DNA of 64,000 nt from Pleurotus djamor (lineage: Eukaryota; Basidiomycota; Agaricomycetes; Agaricales; Pleurotaceae), in assembly GCA_029747585.1 (NCBI GenBank), contig JAPEVF010000074.1, positions 35,960-99,959 on the forward strand, given 5' to 3'. The notes under the pieces were generated by a model. It saw nothing but the letters and a program-made list of their open reading frames with translations, was not told the origin of the DNA and did no database searches. Positions 50,312-62,777 of the stretch are shown here, one piece after another. A program made the translations under genes and the position numbers. Numbering within the stretch: the stretch's first letter is position 1; the number at the start of each line of letters is the position of its first letter.

Positions 50312-53300
50312 ATGCCCCCAAAACAGAAACCCAAGGCCATCGTCAAGTCCGGAAACGCAGGCAACTCGTCTAAATCGAAAGAGAAAACCCCGCAAGATGC
50401 TACAAATCCTCTTGCTTTGGAGAGCAAGCCTCTCTTCCCACCTGGATCCAAATACCCCGCCAGTCTGCTGATGGAGAGGTGAGGCAGAGCGACGAGGTTG
50501 CCCTACTACCATTTACTCATGTCTCAGGTGTCAGAAGAATGGTTGGGAGAAACCTGTTATCGACACAGTAAGTCCATATACTATGGACATTACTTCACCT
50601 CAGTATTCTTATGTCCTTTCCTCAAGCCTCGAAAAGGCGATGGATATGCGTTCTCCGTCACTCTGAAACGAGTAAACAAAAAATCAGACTCTGGCATGGA
50701 TACTGTGCGCTTAGAGCCCCACCCACCTTATACTCGCCCTTCCGCGATTGAGGCCAGACACTGGGGAGCAACATATGCCCTCTATCGAGTTCGTCATCTT
50801 GTTCTGATGTTGTTCTTAATTGTTCAGACACATAGGATCACACGTTTTCCATTAGTTTTGCAATGGTATCCAACTCCAGATTGTTCTCCCCAAGGGCCCG
50901 CGTGACTATTGGATTGAATTGGCAGCTGAGCACCGGCTAGCACCACCTCACCAGCATTGGATGTACGAAGCAGACCCTTTCAATGCTCGCAAAGAAGTGA
51001 ATGAGCGGCAGGCGAAGGCTGCTAAAAAGAAAGAAGCCTCAGCTTCTGACTCGCGTGAACCACACGCATCTTCGACCCCCAACGAGTTCTCTAGATGCCC
51101 CGAGGTCCGCATGTCCGCCAATCTTAGAATGGTAGTGGAAGAGGGCATCAAAAAGGTTTGGGAAGCATGCTTTGCCCGTAAGGATGAGCTAATCGACAGT
51201 TTTTCTAGGCAATAGCCTTGAATGGTGATACTGATGGGAACTCAAATACACTCTCTGAAACCGACCGAGACACCGTACAAGCTCAGTTGCAAACCCTCGG
51301 CTTCAATCCACACCAAATTCGAAAGGCCGTCGACTTTTTCTCCGTCCCTTCACCATTGTCCGGAAGCCTCCTTGCTACCCTTTCGCCCTTGCAGGCTTCC
51401 CTCGAGTACCTCGTCTTGAACTTACCCGAATGTGACCTCCCTCGCCGGTTTCTTCCCGATCAAAATTCTTCAAATCCGTTCATTACTTCTGGGCATTCTG
51501 GCACCGACGATTTGAAACAGCGGTGGATAAAAGACAAGGCAATCAAAGAAGCTGGCTGGCCACCTCAAGCGCTCCAGAGTATCCCACCTGGCTCTCAAGC
51601 ACTCCAAAGCTTCGAGAACTTAGTAGCAACCCTATGCCAACGACTTATCGGTGCCAATATAGACCTCGCCCAGAACTCCCAGCAGCCACCCCAGCCATAC
51701 ATAATCGGCGACGAAGAGTTAACTGCTCTTGGAGCCTCCTGGGAAACACCTTCCCATCTCATAATGCCTCTTTTCAGTGCCCCCATTCATTTGCACATAC
51801 TGTTGTCTCCGGGCCAATTTCCGTCCAAAGACTTTACACCAATGTACCTCACGTCAGACGCTGTGCCGGCATACGTCCGTCTCCATCTATTGTCTCATTT
51901 ACTGCAGGCGATGCATAATATGGATCCTTTATCAGAAGACCTTTGCATGTTCGCTATGCNTACTCTTGAAGATGAATGGGAGGTTTTNGAAGCCAATGGA
52001 CCTCCAGACATATCGGAAGTCATGAAGAACCTGGTTGACCAACCCCGCGTCGTGTACCAAGATTCTGTTGATGCGACTGCGATTCCGACTTCATTACCAT
52101 TGAGCCGCGGCCGTCGCCGTCGACGTGGACAGGGTGACCCTCGGAGTGATGCCCAAGTCAAGGAAGAGTTTGAGAACCTATCCAAAAGTCCTAAGGTACG
52201 TTGACTCAACGCACTTGGAAACCCGTTTCTCAGTTCGTAGTATGGAGAAATCCTTGAAGTTCGCAAGAGACTTCCCGCTTTCCAAGCCAAGCAAATGTTT
52301 CTTGATTCCCTTGACCGAAATAGGGTGGTCGTCGTTATTGGCGAAACTGGTGTGTACATTTCAATTGACTTGAAGTTGATATGTTCCTNACATTTCGACT
52401 CGTGTAGGGAGTGGTAAAACGACACAATGTACTTGGCATCCGTTTGTTTATATACTTCCGCTCACGAACTTTTTAGTACCTCAATACATCCTGGATTCCC
52501 TTATACTCTCTGGATCGGGATCTCAGGCATCTATCGTCATCACTCAACCTCGCAGGATATCAGCCATTTCCGTGTCAGAAAGGGTGCATCACGAGCGCAT
52601 CCAAGACGGCTCGGTGGGCTTTGCCATACGCGGCGAATCAAAATATGATCCTGCCAAGACCAAGTTACTTTTTTGTACGACTGGTGTCGTGCTGAGACGG
52701 TTGAGTAATGGCGATAAGTTCGACAATGTTACTCATATCGTCGTTGATGAGGTATGAGGCATTTCTTGCTTTATACCGACATATCCCTCGCTAACAATCT
52801 TGATTCTTCCCAGGTTCACGAACGTTCTGTCGACTGCGACTTCTTACTCTTGGAACTCAAAGAGCTTGTCAAGCATCATCCTACGTTGAAGATCGTTCTC
52901 ATGTCCGCTACCGTCAACCACGATATTTTCACAAAATACTTCGATGGAGCGCCGTTAATTACCATCCCTGGTGTTACTCACCCTGTTTCAGACATGTCGG
53001 TCTCACGGTTTCAAAAGTGGACATCGTTTCTAACCATCTTGAGTCAGGTATCTTGAAGATATCATCCCCCAAATCGGGTATCGTCCCTCGATGTCTGGTC
53101 GTGGAAAGTTCAGCAAGGGCGGAGATGACGACGGTTTGACTATCCTTCAAGGTCTCAATGAAGATGATGTTCGAGCGGTTAAAACACTCAATCGCAGCAA
53201 CACCACAGATTTCCAGGTATCTACCATTCGTTCGCTCCACAAAAGGTCTACGCAGATATTTATCCAAATAATACTCAGCTTATAGCGAAGTTGGTCGCTC

Positions 53301-55228
53301 ATATCACATCTTCGGAGAAACCCGCAGCTATCCTCATTTTCCTTCCCGGTGTTCAAGAAATTCGACATTGCGTCGACGCCATCCGATCGACGTCATCAAA
53401 TGTGTCCGATATTTTTCCACTCCATTCCAATCTTTCAAGCGACGAGCAGATGCGCGCGTTTTCCCGCTCTAAATCTTGGAAGATTGTCGTCGCAACGAAT
53501 ATTGCTGAGGTGATCTTGAGTGTCCTCTGGCTTTGCGTTGTGCTGATGGCCTATTACAGACCTCTGTGACTATCGACGATGTTGTCTATGTTATCGACTC
53601 AGGGAAGTTCAAGGAGAATGCCTACAACCCTGAACTCGGGTTTACAGCACTGAAAGAAACCTGGATTAGTAAAGCGGCGGCACGGCAACGCAGAGGGCGT
53701 GCTGGGAGAACACAACCCGGTAGATGCTTCAAGTTGTATACCCGGTGGAGAGAATCACAGTTCGAGGAGTTCCCCGTCCCCGAGATGCTCAGGGTTCCCT
53801 TGGAGAATGTTCTACTTACCGTGAAGGCGATGAGACCCCAGGAAGACATCCAGCTTTACCTAAACCGTGCTCTCGACCCTCCCAATACTTCGGCCATCCG
53901 TAAAGCCCTCGACATTCTGACGGACCTAGGTGCCCTTGATTCCGGTTCACTGACCTCGCTTGGGAGACATCTGGTAAGTGTTCCAAAGAAATGAATCGTT
54001 CAGTTCATTGATGTATGTAGTCTATGCTGCCTCTTGACTTGAGGCTGGGTAAAGTTCGTTTGAGCAGCTCGAGCCTCGACCAAAGCTCAATTGTACCACA
54101 CAGTTGCTTGTCCTTGGATCCATTTTTCAATGCCTCGATCCGATACTTAGTGTTACGGCAATACTATCCGCTAAGCCCCTGTTTTTCAGTCCTGTTGAGC
54201 AGAGAGAGGAGGCGAGTAGGCGAGTAGTCTCCCCCTATTTTCGGAGCATGTCTGATTACTGTCTTTCTAGAGCCAGGTCGAAATTTATCTGGGGTAGTAG
54301 CGATCTTCTCACAGATGTCAATGCGTACACGGAGGTGATCACTCTCCGAGCCGCGGGAAAAGGCCAAGGCGAGATGAAACAATTCTGCGATCAGGTTTAC
54401 TCCAATTTCTAGATCTCACCGTAGTTAATCTCACTACTCCTGACAGAATTTTATCTCCCCCACAACCGTACGCGAGGTTACCACACTCAGAAATGAATTC
54501 GTAGCTGCGCTATCGGATATCGGTTTCGTCCCANTCAAGGCCTCCCCTTCCGAGCCAGCGATCAACGCCAACAGCAAGAATTGGAACCTAATCAAAGCCA
54601 TCATAACCGGTGCTCTCTGGCCTCAAATTGCTCGAGTGCATCTTCCAGCTAGCGCTATCAAATTCGACAAAGTTCAGGCAGGAGCCGTGCAACGTGAAAA
54701 CACCGCCAAAGAATATCGATTTTACAATCTGCGGAGGGAGAGAGTCTTTCTACATCCCTCGAGTATCTTGTTCGATTCATCTACATGGGGCTCAGATTTT
54801 GTGGCATACTTCCAACAGCAGATGACGACCAAGCCTTTCATACGAAATGTCACGGAGGTGCAGTAGTATCCTCATGTACTTCGTCGTGATCATAACTTCT
54901 TTTGAGGACAGGTCCCCGTATATGGATTGTTGCTCTTTGGCGGCGCGCTTTCAATCGACCATATTCTGGGTGGTCTCTCAATGGCGGCGTCGGAAGGCGA
55001 CATCAAGTTGAAAGCTTGGCCACGAATTGGGGTATTAGTGAATCAACTGAGGTACCTACAGCCACGCTTTATCGAGGCAATGGTAGACTGAATGCGATTT
55101 CCAGGCACCTCCTCGATGCACAACTTGGAAAACGTTTTGAAGTGGGTGGCCTCCTAAATTTTGATAAGGCGAATCCTGTGACAGAGGCAATGCTGGCATT
55201 ATTGGCTAACAATGGTCGAGAACCGTAA
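50312..55228 (+). CDS. DHX57-like (yeast YLR419W-like) DEAH/RHA-family RNA helicase
   Basis: Starts MPPKQKPKAIVKSGNAGNSS at 50312. A double-stranded-RNA-binding-like region (RPSAIEARHWGATYALYRF) precedes a UBA-like helix set (AQLQTLGFNPHQIRKAVDFF) and an RWD-like segment. The helicase core follows: motif I GETGSGKTT (52330-52430), TQPRRISAISV, motif II DEVH (DEVHERSVDCDFLL), MSATV, IFLPGVQEIR, TNIAETSVTIDDVVYVID, and QRRGRAGRTQPG. HA2 and the OB-fold continue to FVPVYGLLLFGG-like sequence and LVNQLR|HLLDAQLGKRFEV, joined by an intron. Stop at 55228. Roughly 1,300 residues with many introns; motifs I, II and V are each split by one. DEVH rather than DEAH is normal for the DHX29/36/57 branch. 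Its cellular role in fungi is poorly known. Confidence 0.88.
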
Positions 55229-55963
55229 ATGCTAAAGCGCTAATGACTAAATCACTTAGAAAGCATATCACGGTAGATCACGGTGGCCGAATGTAGGGAC
55301 CTTGTCAAGTCTAAAAAATGACTGATCAGGAACCATCTTCGATCAATTTCCGATGAGATCTTGGATCATGGCGATCGTGTCTTCGGCGCCGAAATGCAAG
55401 CTCACTCTTCGTCTGGTCTTCATGCTCCTCTTCTTTCTGCTCCTCAGTATCCTATGCGACTGACTGAACTCAAGTAAATTAACAGAAGGTCGTAGCTGAA
55501 GTATCTTGACGGTGGGTATTCTCCGCTTCGTGCATATCTCTCTGTGGTGACACTTTTTTGTCAGATCGAGACTCGTTCAGCTGTAGATTGAATAATACTT
55601 CAATTCTCATTGGGCATGCGATAACAGGCGATAACCCCAAATAAATCGTCAAATGAGCTTCAACCCCAATCACTCGCAAGGGGTAAAGTGAGGGTGGGGA
55701 TGGTACGAAAAAAAATAAAAGTGCGGAGGAACGGCGCGATCGCAACGATCTATTAGGCTGGACCCTCAAGTCCATGCGGTTCTTAGGGTTCACCTCCAGC
55801 AACATACGCCAGTAGGCAATTTTTGTTCCATTTTTGCGTAATTATGTGTCTGAGTGCCTGAACAAATAGGATGCAAGGCGTCCGAAATTGTATAAAGAAT
55901 ACAACAAGGAGGAGATAAATCCCCACAGGCCCGCCCGCCTTTCCCCACCCCCGCTTCCCCACA
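55229..55963 (+). promoter_or_regulatory. Intergenic region and promoter of the MFS permease
   Basis: No gene is supported. GATAA cores occur near 55629 (GCGATAACC) and 55912 (AGATAAATC). The latter is about 50 bp before the start, which would suit nitrogen control by GATA factors if the permease imports allantoate-like compounds. Minus-strand frames at 55479-56104 overlap the promoter and show no family features. Confidence 0.4.
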
Positions 55964-57841
55964 ATGGCCCCCTCCATATCGGAAAAAGCTTCTGCCGACT
56001 TTGTTGAGACCAAAAGCAACGACCATCCCCAGCCCCAGCGGGACTTGGAAGGCAATGCCGACCCGTCCTATGCGAAACGGACTCTCCGCAAAATCGACCT
56101 TCATCTTCTTCCTATCTTAGCCATCCTCTACTCCATTTCACTCATTGATCGCGTTAACATATCGTACGTCCTCTCATTGAATATCATGTAGCCCAACTGA
56201 GGCAGCCTCTAGAAATGCCTACGTCGCAGGAATGGGTGTCGACCTTGAGCTTCAGGTTGGCTCGCGTTATTCCCTTGCAACACTCATATTCTTCGTCCCG
56301 TACGTATACTCAGATCTGGCGCAGTGTACTTTCGCTGACATCTCATCAGGTACATCATCTGCGAACTTCCTTCAAATATCCTTATCCGTAAGATTGGTGC
56401 CGCACGATGGGTAAGTGTTTCCTCCCTTGCATCTAGCGCGTCTCTGATTCCATCGCCACAGATTGGAACAATCACATTGCTCTGGGGCATTGTGATGTTG
56501 GGAATGGGTATGTTGCGCTAAAATTCCTCGCGCGTTATTATCGTACCAACGTTAAATCTAGGTTTTATCAAAAAATGGTGGGAACTCGTCATTTGTCGCA
56601 TACTCCTCGGCATCCTCGAGGCCGGCTTCTTCCCCGCCTGTACCTACATCATTAGCACATGGTACCTCCGTCGTGAGGTCCAAAAGCGGATGACTGGCTT
56701 CTATGTCGTCTCTGTTATGGTCGCTGGCTTCTCATCTGCCATAGCCGGCGCTATCGCGGAAATGGCTGGCCTGCGCGGATTGGGAGGTTGGCAGTGGATA
56801 TTTGTGGGTGTTTTTTTGGCTTGACTTGGCATCTGTGTTTATAAACCTTTACAACAGATTATCTACGGTATCGTTACAATCATAGGCGGAGGCGTCGCGT
56901 ACTTGCTAGTCCAGGATTTCCCCGACAAGAATACGTTCTTGACCACGGAAGAGACTACCTGGGTCTTGGCTCGCATCGACCACGATCGTGCCGATGCTCA
57001 ATACGACAACTGGACCGCGGCGAAATTCTGGAAATACATGTTTGACCCTCATGTATGGTCTTTCGCTATCTTGTTCGGAGCTTGCAACACGACGACTTAC
57101 GTGAGTCTGATGGATTTGGCTGAATTACGATCAAGCTCATCACAAGCCCTTCCTACAGGCATTCGCATATTTCTTGCCCATCATCTTGGTCGGAGGAATG
57201 GGTTATTCTACTCTTGAAGCCCAGCTTCTTACGGCTCCTCCCTATGTCTTCGCGGCTATCTTTGCGTTCAGTTTCGCCGTTCTCAGTGACAAGTGGGTCC
57301 TTCGTGGACCATTCATGATTTTCCAGTCTATCGTCGCCATCATCGGCCTCAGTTTGGTGAGTGCGAAGTTATGAATCAAATCTTTACCGGCACCCCTTAC
57401 TCAATTGTGTGTGCCACAGACCGCTTTCCATACCAATAACGGTGTGCGCTATTTCGGTGTCTTCTTCGGGATCGCTGGTGGTTCTGCAAATATTGCTAGC
57501 ATCCTTGGTTACCTTCAGAACAACATCGCTGGATACACCAAGCGTGCATTCGCCACAGCCCTCACTATCGGTGGTGGAGCCATCGGAGGCATTATCGCAT
57601 CCACTGTGTACCGCTCGCAAGATGCCCCCGGATATCGGCCTGGCTGTAAGTTTCCTTCAAGTATGCTCTGGAAGTTACCGACCATTTCCCCTTTCTAGTG
57701 TGGGTTACGATTGGTTCGCAGCTCGTGATAATACTGGTCGTCATCATCAATTCGGCCTACTATTATGCCAAGAACAAGGCTGTTCGTGAAGGCCGCTCTC
57801 CGCCCATCGATGACCGTCCAGGATTCTTCCATACATTCTAA
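55964..57841 (+). CDS. Major facilitator superfamily permease, Dal5/anion:cation symporter type
   Basis: Twelve-TM proton-coupled importer of organic anions or vitamins, plasma membrane; members carry allantoate, nicotinate, pantothenate or biotin. The hydrophilic N tail ends RTLRKIDLHLLPILAILYSI, then the family block SLIDRVNIS. An intron leads to NARIAGMGVDLELQVG. Further blocks: FFVPYIICELPSNILIRKIG, ITLLWGIVMLGMGFIK, RILLGILEAGFFPACTYII, and STWYLRREVQKRMTGFYV. GGWQWIFIIYGIVTI and LVQDFPD close the first half. The second half has YFLPIILVGGMGYST and GYLQNNIAGYTKRAFATAL. The C tail is RSPPIDDRPGFFHTF, stop TAA 57839-57841. About 490-500 residues over eight or so exons. The substrate cannot be told. 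Confidence 0.88.
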
Positions 57842-57949
57842 AGTAAATTTCACGAATCTCATATGATTACATCCCTGTTTTCTCTCTCTCTCGCTCATAT
57901 AAAGTATATACGACTCAAATATATCTTGTCGACTCAGTGTTGTATTGCG

Positions 57950-59223
57950 TTACGCTGGCACAAATGCACTAACGATTGCTTCAGTCCATGTATCATAATA
58001 CCGAGGTCGCCTGGATAGCTGACTCTGCTCTAAGTGAATGAACTGTCCTGATGCTATACTAGCTTGCGCAGCTTTGTTGCATATCTCCTTCTCGGGAACT
58101 CCATTCAACAGACGGCCAACGACGTTGGTGGTTGCAGTGAGCCCACATGAGCTCTGTGAAGGTAAGGAAATATTCCATCCCGAAAACACTCGGGTCAATT
58201 GGGGTTGCAGCCTATTGATGGGCGCATTCATGTTTGTCTCGTACCATTCGAGGGAAGTGGGCGATCTCCCTGGAAGGATGATCAAGACAGGCTCAAAGGA
58301 GGGTGATAATTCGACATTCCAACTGACCTAAGCCAGCGGACATAAAGATGGCATCCTCTGCACACGTACTTGCTGCTTTACCGTGCATCTGGATGAAGGC
58401 ACAAGACTCGGGGCGACAACCGCCGTTTTCATTCTGACTGCGATGAATAGTCTTGGTAGTATGGAAGAAGGGATCATCCTATGACGGCATCGCATTGGAA
58501 TATGTTTTAACTCTGTCAAATACATGGAGGTCGTACCATTTCATGCGTAGGATCTGTCCTCCAGTAAGGACCATTTCCTGGGCTTGGCGTGATGCAGGTA
58601 GAGGGCGTCTTGAATGCAGTGCGCATCCTCCCCGTAATCAGAAGGCTTTTGGCTCCTGTTCTCTTGAAGAGCGCAGCAGCCTGTTGAGCTGAGCCGGCGT
58701 CATAAACGGGGTGTGGGGCCGAAAAGTGAAGATCTAACGAAGGTTTGGAAGCGGGGACTACGAACAATCCCCATCCTTTCCGATAGTAGCCCGAAGCCGA
58801 GTTATAATGCGACTCCGATAGTATGCAAAATGCTTTGCGAGATGTAACGGATGGTTCCTGCTCAACAAAGGGCGAAATGGTATAGACTCCGCGAAGGGAG
58901 GCCGGGAGTTGGATTGACGTGCAGTTCTCGTCGACGTGTAAAAGCGCGTCGATTGTATCTAGCCAGTCACGTAGTTCTATTGAAGTGGGTTGCGCCAAGT
59001 TGTAGCTGGTCTCATCGTAAAAGTTTTCAGAGACCGAGAAGAATTCGAAGCATGAGACGAGGTCTTCGAGGTTAGACAACGACTCATTTTGAAGGCAAGG
59101 GATGGGGGATGCGAGAGCTGGAGAGGGAGTTGTATCTATGGGGCCTTGGTTGACGAGTCGTTGGATAAGAATTAGATTCGAGGTCAACGTTGCTACCAAC
59201 GAAGCCAGCAAATAGGATAACAT
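57950..59223 (-). CDS. Secreted protein of unknown function, tandem paralogue A
   Basis: Probable signal peptide MLSYLLASLVATLTSNLILI from ATG 59223; earlier in-frame ATGs would overlap the neighbour's stop. The mature part has [74 protein letters not shown], and TDPTHEM. An intron follows, then DDPFFHTTKTIH, NENGGCRPESCAFIQMHGKA, MSAGLG, another intron, and LEWYETNMNAPINRLQPQL. Later come LNGVPEKEIC and GQFIHLEQSQLS, with the stop at 57950. Conserved His in SAPHP, DPTH and QMHG and many Cys suggest an extracellular hydrolase that binds metal; this is inference. Roughly 370 residues. It lies 46 bp from paralogue B on the same strand. Confidence 0.75.
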
Positions 59224-59269
59224 GACCGTAACATGCAGGGATGCAGCGTTTAGGCGCTCATTGATCGAC

Positions 59270-60508
59270 TTAGGATGTAACGAACGTGTTCCTAAAAGCC
59301 TCCGCCCATAGATCATAATTCCCAGCGCCCCTCGCGGCAATACTCTGCTCAAGATGGATGAACTCTCCCGAAACGGTGGTGGCATCCGCCTCCTCTAAGC
59401 AAACCTTATCCTCCTCAATCCCGTTCAACAACCTCCCAAATATGTTTGTGGTGGCAACGAGGTTACAAGGACTTTCAGATGGCAGAGAGAAAGTCCAGAT
59501 TGGGATCGTCTGTCGTAGTTGGGCCTGCAGCCTCCGAATGGGAGAAGTGATCATGTCGGTGTACCAGGCAACGGATGAAGGTGAACTCCCTACAGAAGTA
59601 AGTATGTACATCATGTCATAGATAAACTTCCTTACCTAGACCAGAGGACATGAATACGGTGTCGCTAGGGCAGGAACTTGCAGCCTTGCCATGCATCTGG
59701 ATAAATGCACAGGACTGAGATGGGCACCCTCCTTGTTCGTTCTGCCATCTACGAATGACTTTGGCGGCCGCAAAGAAAGGCTCGTTCTATATTCATACTC
59801 CCGTCATTTTTGCTTGCTCCAGGAACGAACCTAGGTACTCACATCGTCATGAGCAGGATCAGTTTTAAAGAACAACCCATCTCCAGGACCTGGATGCGTG
59901 CAAGCTGAGTTGACTTGGAACGCATTCCGTATCCTCCCGGTCACAAGTAAACTTTTCGCATTCGTCCTGCTAAACAACGCTGCCGACTGCTGTGCCGTAT
60001 TCGTATCGAAAATCGGATGAGGTGCGCTGAAATGTAACATTCGTTCATGTCGATTAGCAGGAACAACTACGAGACCCCATCCTTTGACGTAGAACCCCGT
60101 TTCCACTTCAAACTGCGCTTCCGAAAGGACGCAGAACGATCTAGGAGGGACATCGGCATTCAATTCGGTGAATAATGTAACACTGTAATGATCGTCGAGA
60201 ATCGCTGGAAGGATGATCGACGTGCAGTTCCCATCTACATGAAGAAGAGCGTAGATCACCTCCAACCAGGCGGTAAGTTGATTGGGCGTGGGCTGAGCGA
60301 GATCGTATGACGTCTGACCGTAAAAGTCGAATGAGACGGTGAATTTCTCCAAGCAGGCGACAAGGTCTGTGATTGTGGCTATCGAAGCATTCTGGAAGCA
60401 TGGAATCGGGTTTGTGGAAGAAGAGTCGCCTTGGGAAAACACAAGGGGAAAGACTATCAAGAGGGCGTAGACGAGGATCTGTAACCTGTGTGCGGTTGAG
60501 AGGACCAT
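59270..60508 (-). CDS. Secreted protein of unknown function, tandem paralogue B
   Basis: Signal peptide MVLSTAHRLQILVYALLIVF from ATG 60508. Aligned blocks with paralogue A: NPIPCFQNASIATITDLVAC, FYGQTSYDLAQPT, YALLHVDGNCTSIILPA, YVKGWGLVVVPAN, LHFSAPHPIFDTNTAQQSAA, FSRTNAKSLLVTGRIRNAF, and KTDPAHDD. An intron joins NEPFFAAAKVIRRWQNEQGG, CPSQSCAFIQMHGKAASSC, and MSSGL. A last exon carries VAWYTDMITSPIRRLQAQL, LNGIEEDKVC, GEFIHLEQSIAARGAGNYDL, stop 59270. The shared SAPHP, DP.H and QMHGKA positions are kept. The duplication is direct and the identity moderate, so it is not recent. Confidence 0.77.
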
Positions 60509-60974
60509 GTCAGGTGTACGGAACAGCGTGCACGGCTGGAGGATTAATATCCAAACAGGAACATAGAAGAGCCTGGGTTGATGAAAAGAGAAGCCAGGAA
60601 GCCAGGCATTCAATTCATTTTGTGAGAGCGGGCACACAAGACGAAAGCTGAGCCGAGCCTGTGAAAAGTTGGTTCTTCAGAAATAACCACGATATGAAAA
60701 GAGATGGGTGTCATGAATTATATTGACTTTGCGATTATACTGTTTACTGGTTTGATCTATTTCATCGTGGAAAAAAGCGTGATATAATGATACATGTTGG
60801 CGGAATTGCGTGTCGTTGATGCTGTCGTGACTCATGCCCAATGATAATGATGAAGTGGAAAAAAGGTGTTCATGATGCGCTAGAGGGGAGGAATCAGCTT
60901 TGAACAAAGGAAATAAGGATAATAGCCGCTTACAGATATATAACTATATGATACAAGAGTTGTTGTGGCTGCTT
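60509..60974. other. Intergenic region
   Basis: Promoter side of paralogue B and 3' side of the Ser-rich gene. The minus-strand frame at 60677-60907 is AT-rich and gives no recognisable protein. Nothing else is seen. Confidence 0.4.
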
Positions 60975-62347
60975 TCATGATTGTAGTGACGAACGCCGCG
61001 TCGTAGACCTGGCGCTGGTTGATCTCCCTTTAGGAGATGGGAGACGACCGTGTCCGAGTTCGGATTGAGCGATTGCGTTGCTCTGATGAGCAGTGGCTGG
61101 GTGCGTCTGCGACGTAACATGGTCTAAGCGACGACCCAACTCATCGGCATTCCCAGTAGCCAAGGGCTCATCATCGAGGGTTGAAGGCATAGCGGCGAAG
61201 TACGGATAATCGTATGGTTGTGTTCGAGGGACGGGCGCTGAACGGCGACGATCGGCTTTTCGTGTGAAGCAGATGGAGGTCGCGGAGGGCGGTGCAGGTG
61301 TTGGGGTCGTAGGACGAGGTGGGCGTTCAGGTGATGTTGTAATATTAGATGCAGCAGATGGACTCGTGGATGGGCGAGCCGACTGGGGTCTTCGAGAGAA
61401 AAAGGATCGATGTGGAGTGGCTGGTGCTGGTTTCTCATTTGCGCTGTCTGCCACAGTTTCCGACGTCGGACTGGATCGAGGGACCGCCCAAGGTGGAACG
61501 AACCCTGTTGTAGGTTTGCGTGTGAGCTTTTCGGCACCGTCTGGAACTAGTGATAGGGTTATCAGTCGGAAATGACCGCGCCATAACATAAACCATACCT
61601 TCTGAGGCAGGGGCGGGTGTGGGCGTTGAGATGGATGGTTTACGCGTTTTGCCCATGAAAAGTTTCATTCGGGCAAGTCGCGCAGGCGGTGACGAAACAG
61701 ATGGGCGCGATGAGACGTCGGATTCTACTGATTCATCACAGGTGTCGAGGTTGTTTTGAGCGAATGCCAGATGTTGTGGAGGCGTTATAGGCATGGTCGA
61801 CGAGGAAGACAGAGAAGCTTGCGAGCTGACCAACTCTGATGGCTTTGATTCTGTGTCGTTCAGATTAACCACTTGCTGAGGAGGTTCAGCTGTTCCAGGA
61901 ATGACACTTGCGTCGACAGTGGCACTTGGCAGCACAGGCGAGGTATTCGACCGTATAGGAAGAGGCTTTCGCCGGCGCGACCGTCGCTGTGCAGCTACCC
62001 CCAGCGAAGCTGGAGCTGAGCGCCGTCTATTATGTTTTTCGCGTCTCGAGTGGCGAGTGCGTAGTTCCGGCAGAGGCATCTTCGTGACAGGACATACCCA
62101 ATCCAACCATATCGCGAAAACACTCTACACAACCCCAACGAGCTTGAAGTCACTTTTCTATTCTATTCAATTCAAAGGAAGCGGCACTCACCAGAGCAAA
62201 TCCAACCGAACTCAAAGCCTTGGCGACGATGATTGGAACACGTCCAGGAGTTCGTATATCCAATTCACCTCCTGACATCACAAGGACTGGCGATCGTTTA
62301 GCTTCTCGTGAAATGAAGTCGAAGTAAGTGGCGGAACCGGTGAGCAT
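60975..62347 (-). CDS. Ser/Pro/Arg-rich protein with a possible N-terminal membrane segment
   Basis: Starts MLTGSATYFDFISREAKRSP at 62347. An intron (GCTCTG|GTGAGT to GTGTAG|AGTGTT) joins VPIIVAKALSSVGFAL to SVFAIWLDWVCPVTKMPLPE, making one long hydrophobic stretch. A basic region follows (RHSRREKHNRRRSAPASLG; AAQRRSRRRKPLP), then Ser/Pro-rich disorder (SQASLSSSSTMPITPP). A second intron lies near 61546-61597. The end has FFSRRPQSARPSTSPSAAS, PRPTTPTPAPPS, and GRSTSARSTTRRSSLQS, stop 60975. About 415 residues. A start at 62106 or 62079 without the first exon is possible. I do not recognise a family. Confidence 0.6.
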
Positions 62348-62777
62348 TATTCGTTTTCAAGCTGGGATGGCTCGGCGAGACCAAACGACGCCCATTAACG
62401 TAGGGCTTATAAAGAGACACCGAGTTGGACCGCGGTTGACAAGGGATGGCACGATCCACGAAAAACAAAGGCGGAGGGTCGTTAGGTGTTTTTGTGGGAT
62501 CGATTTAAGCGGGAAATGGGACGATTAGGGAATATGGCATGTTATAAAAGAGATGGTCAGCGTTGAAACGGAATCAGACTGGCGAGTCTCGACGGCGCTG
62601 GCCATGTCGGAATTTAGGCTTGTGGTATGACTCTCGGAAAGAATGGCACCACTTGCCAAAGAATTTTCACGTAAGCAACATCCCACCGATCAAAGGATTC
62701 GCGCCGAATCTTATCTCTCTTAGATTACACGGATTGGGTACAGTACAATTTCATCTGAACTAGCTGAGACTAGAGCT
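62348..62777. other. Intergenic region
   Basis: Between the Ser-rich gene start and the dioxygenase-like gene stop, both minus strand. Short plus-strand frames (62328-62528, 62563-62763) have no features. Nothing else is seen; the Ser-rich gene's promoter should lie here. Confidence 0.4.
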
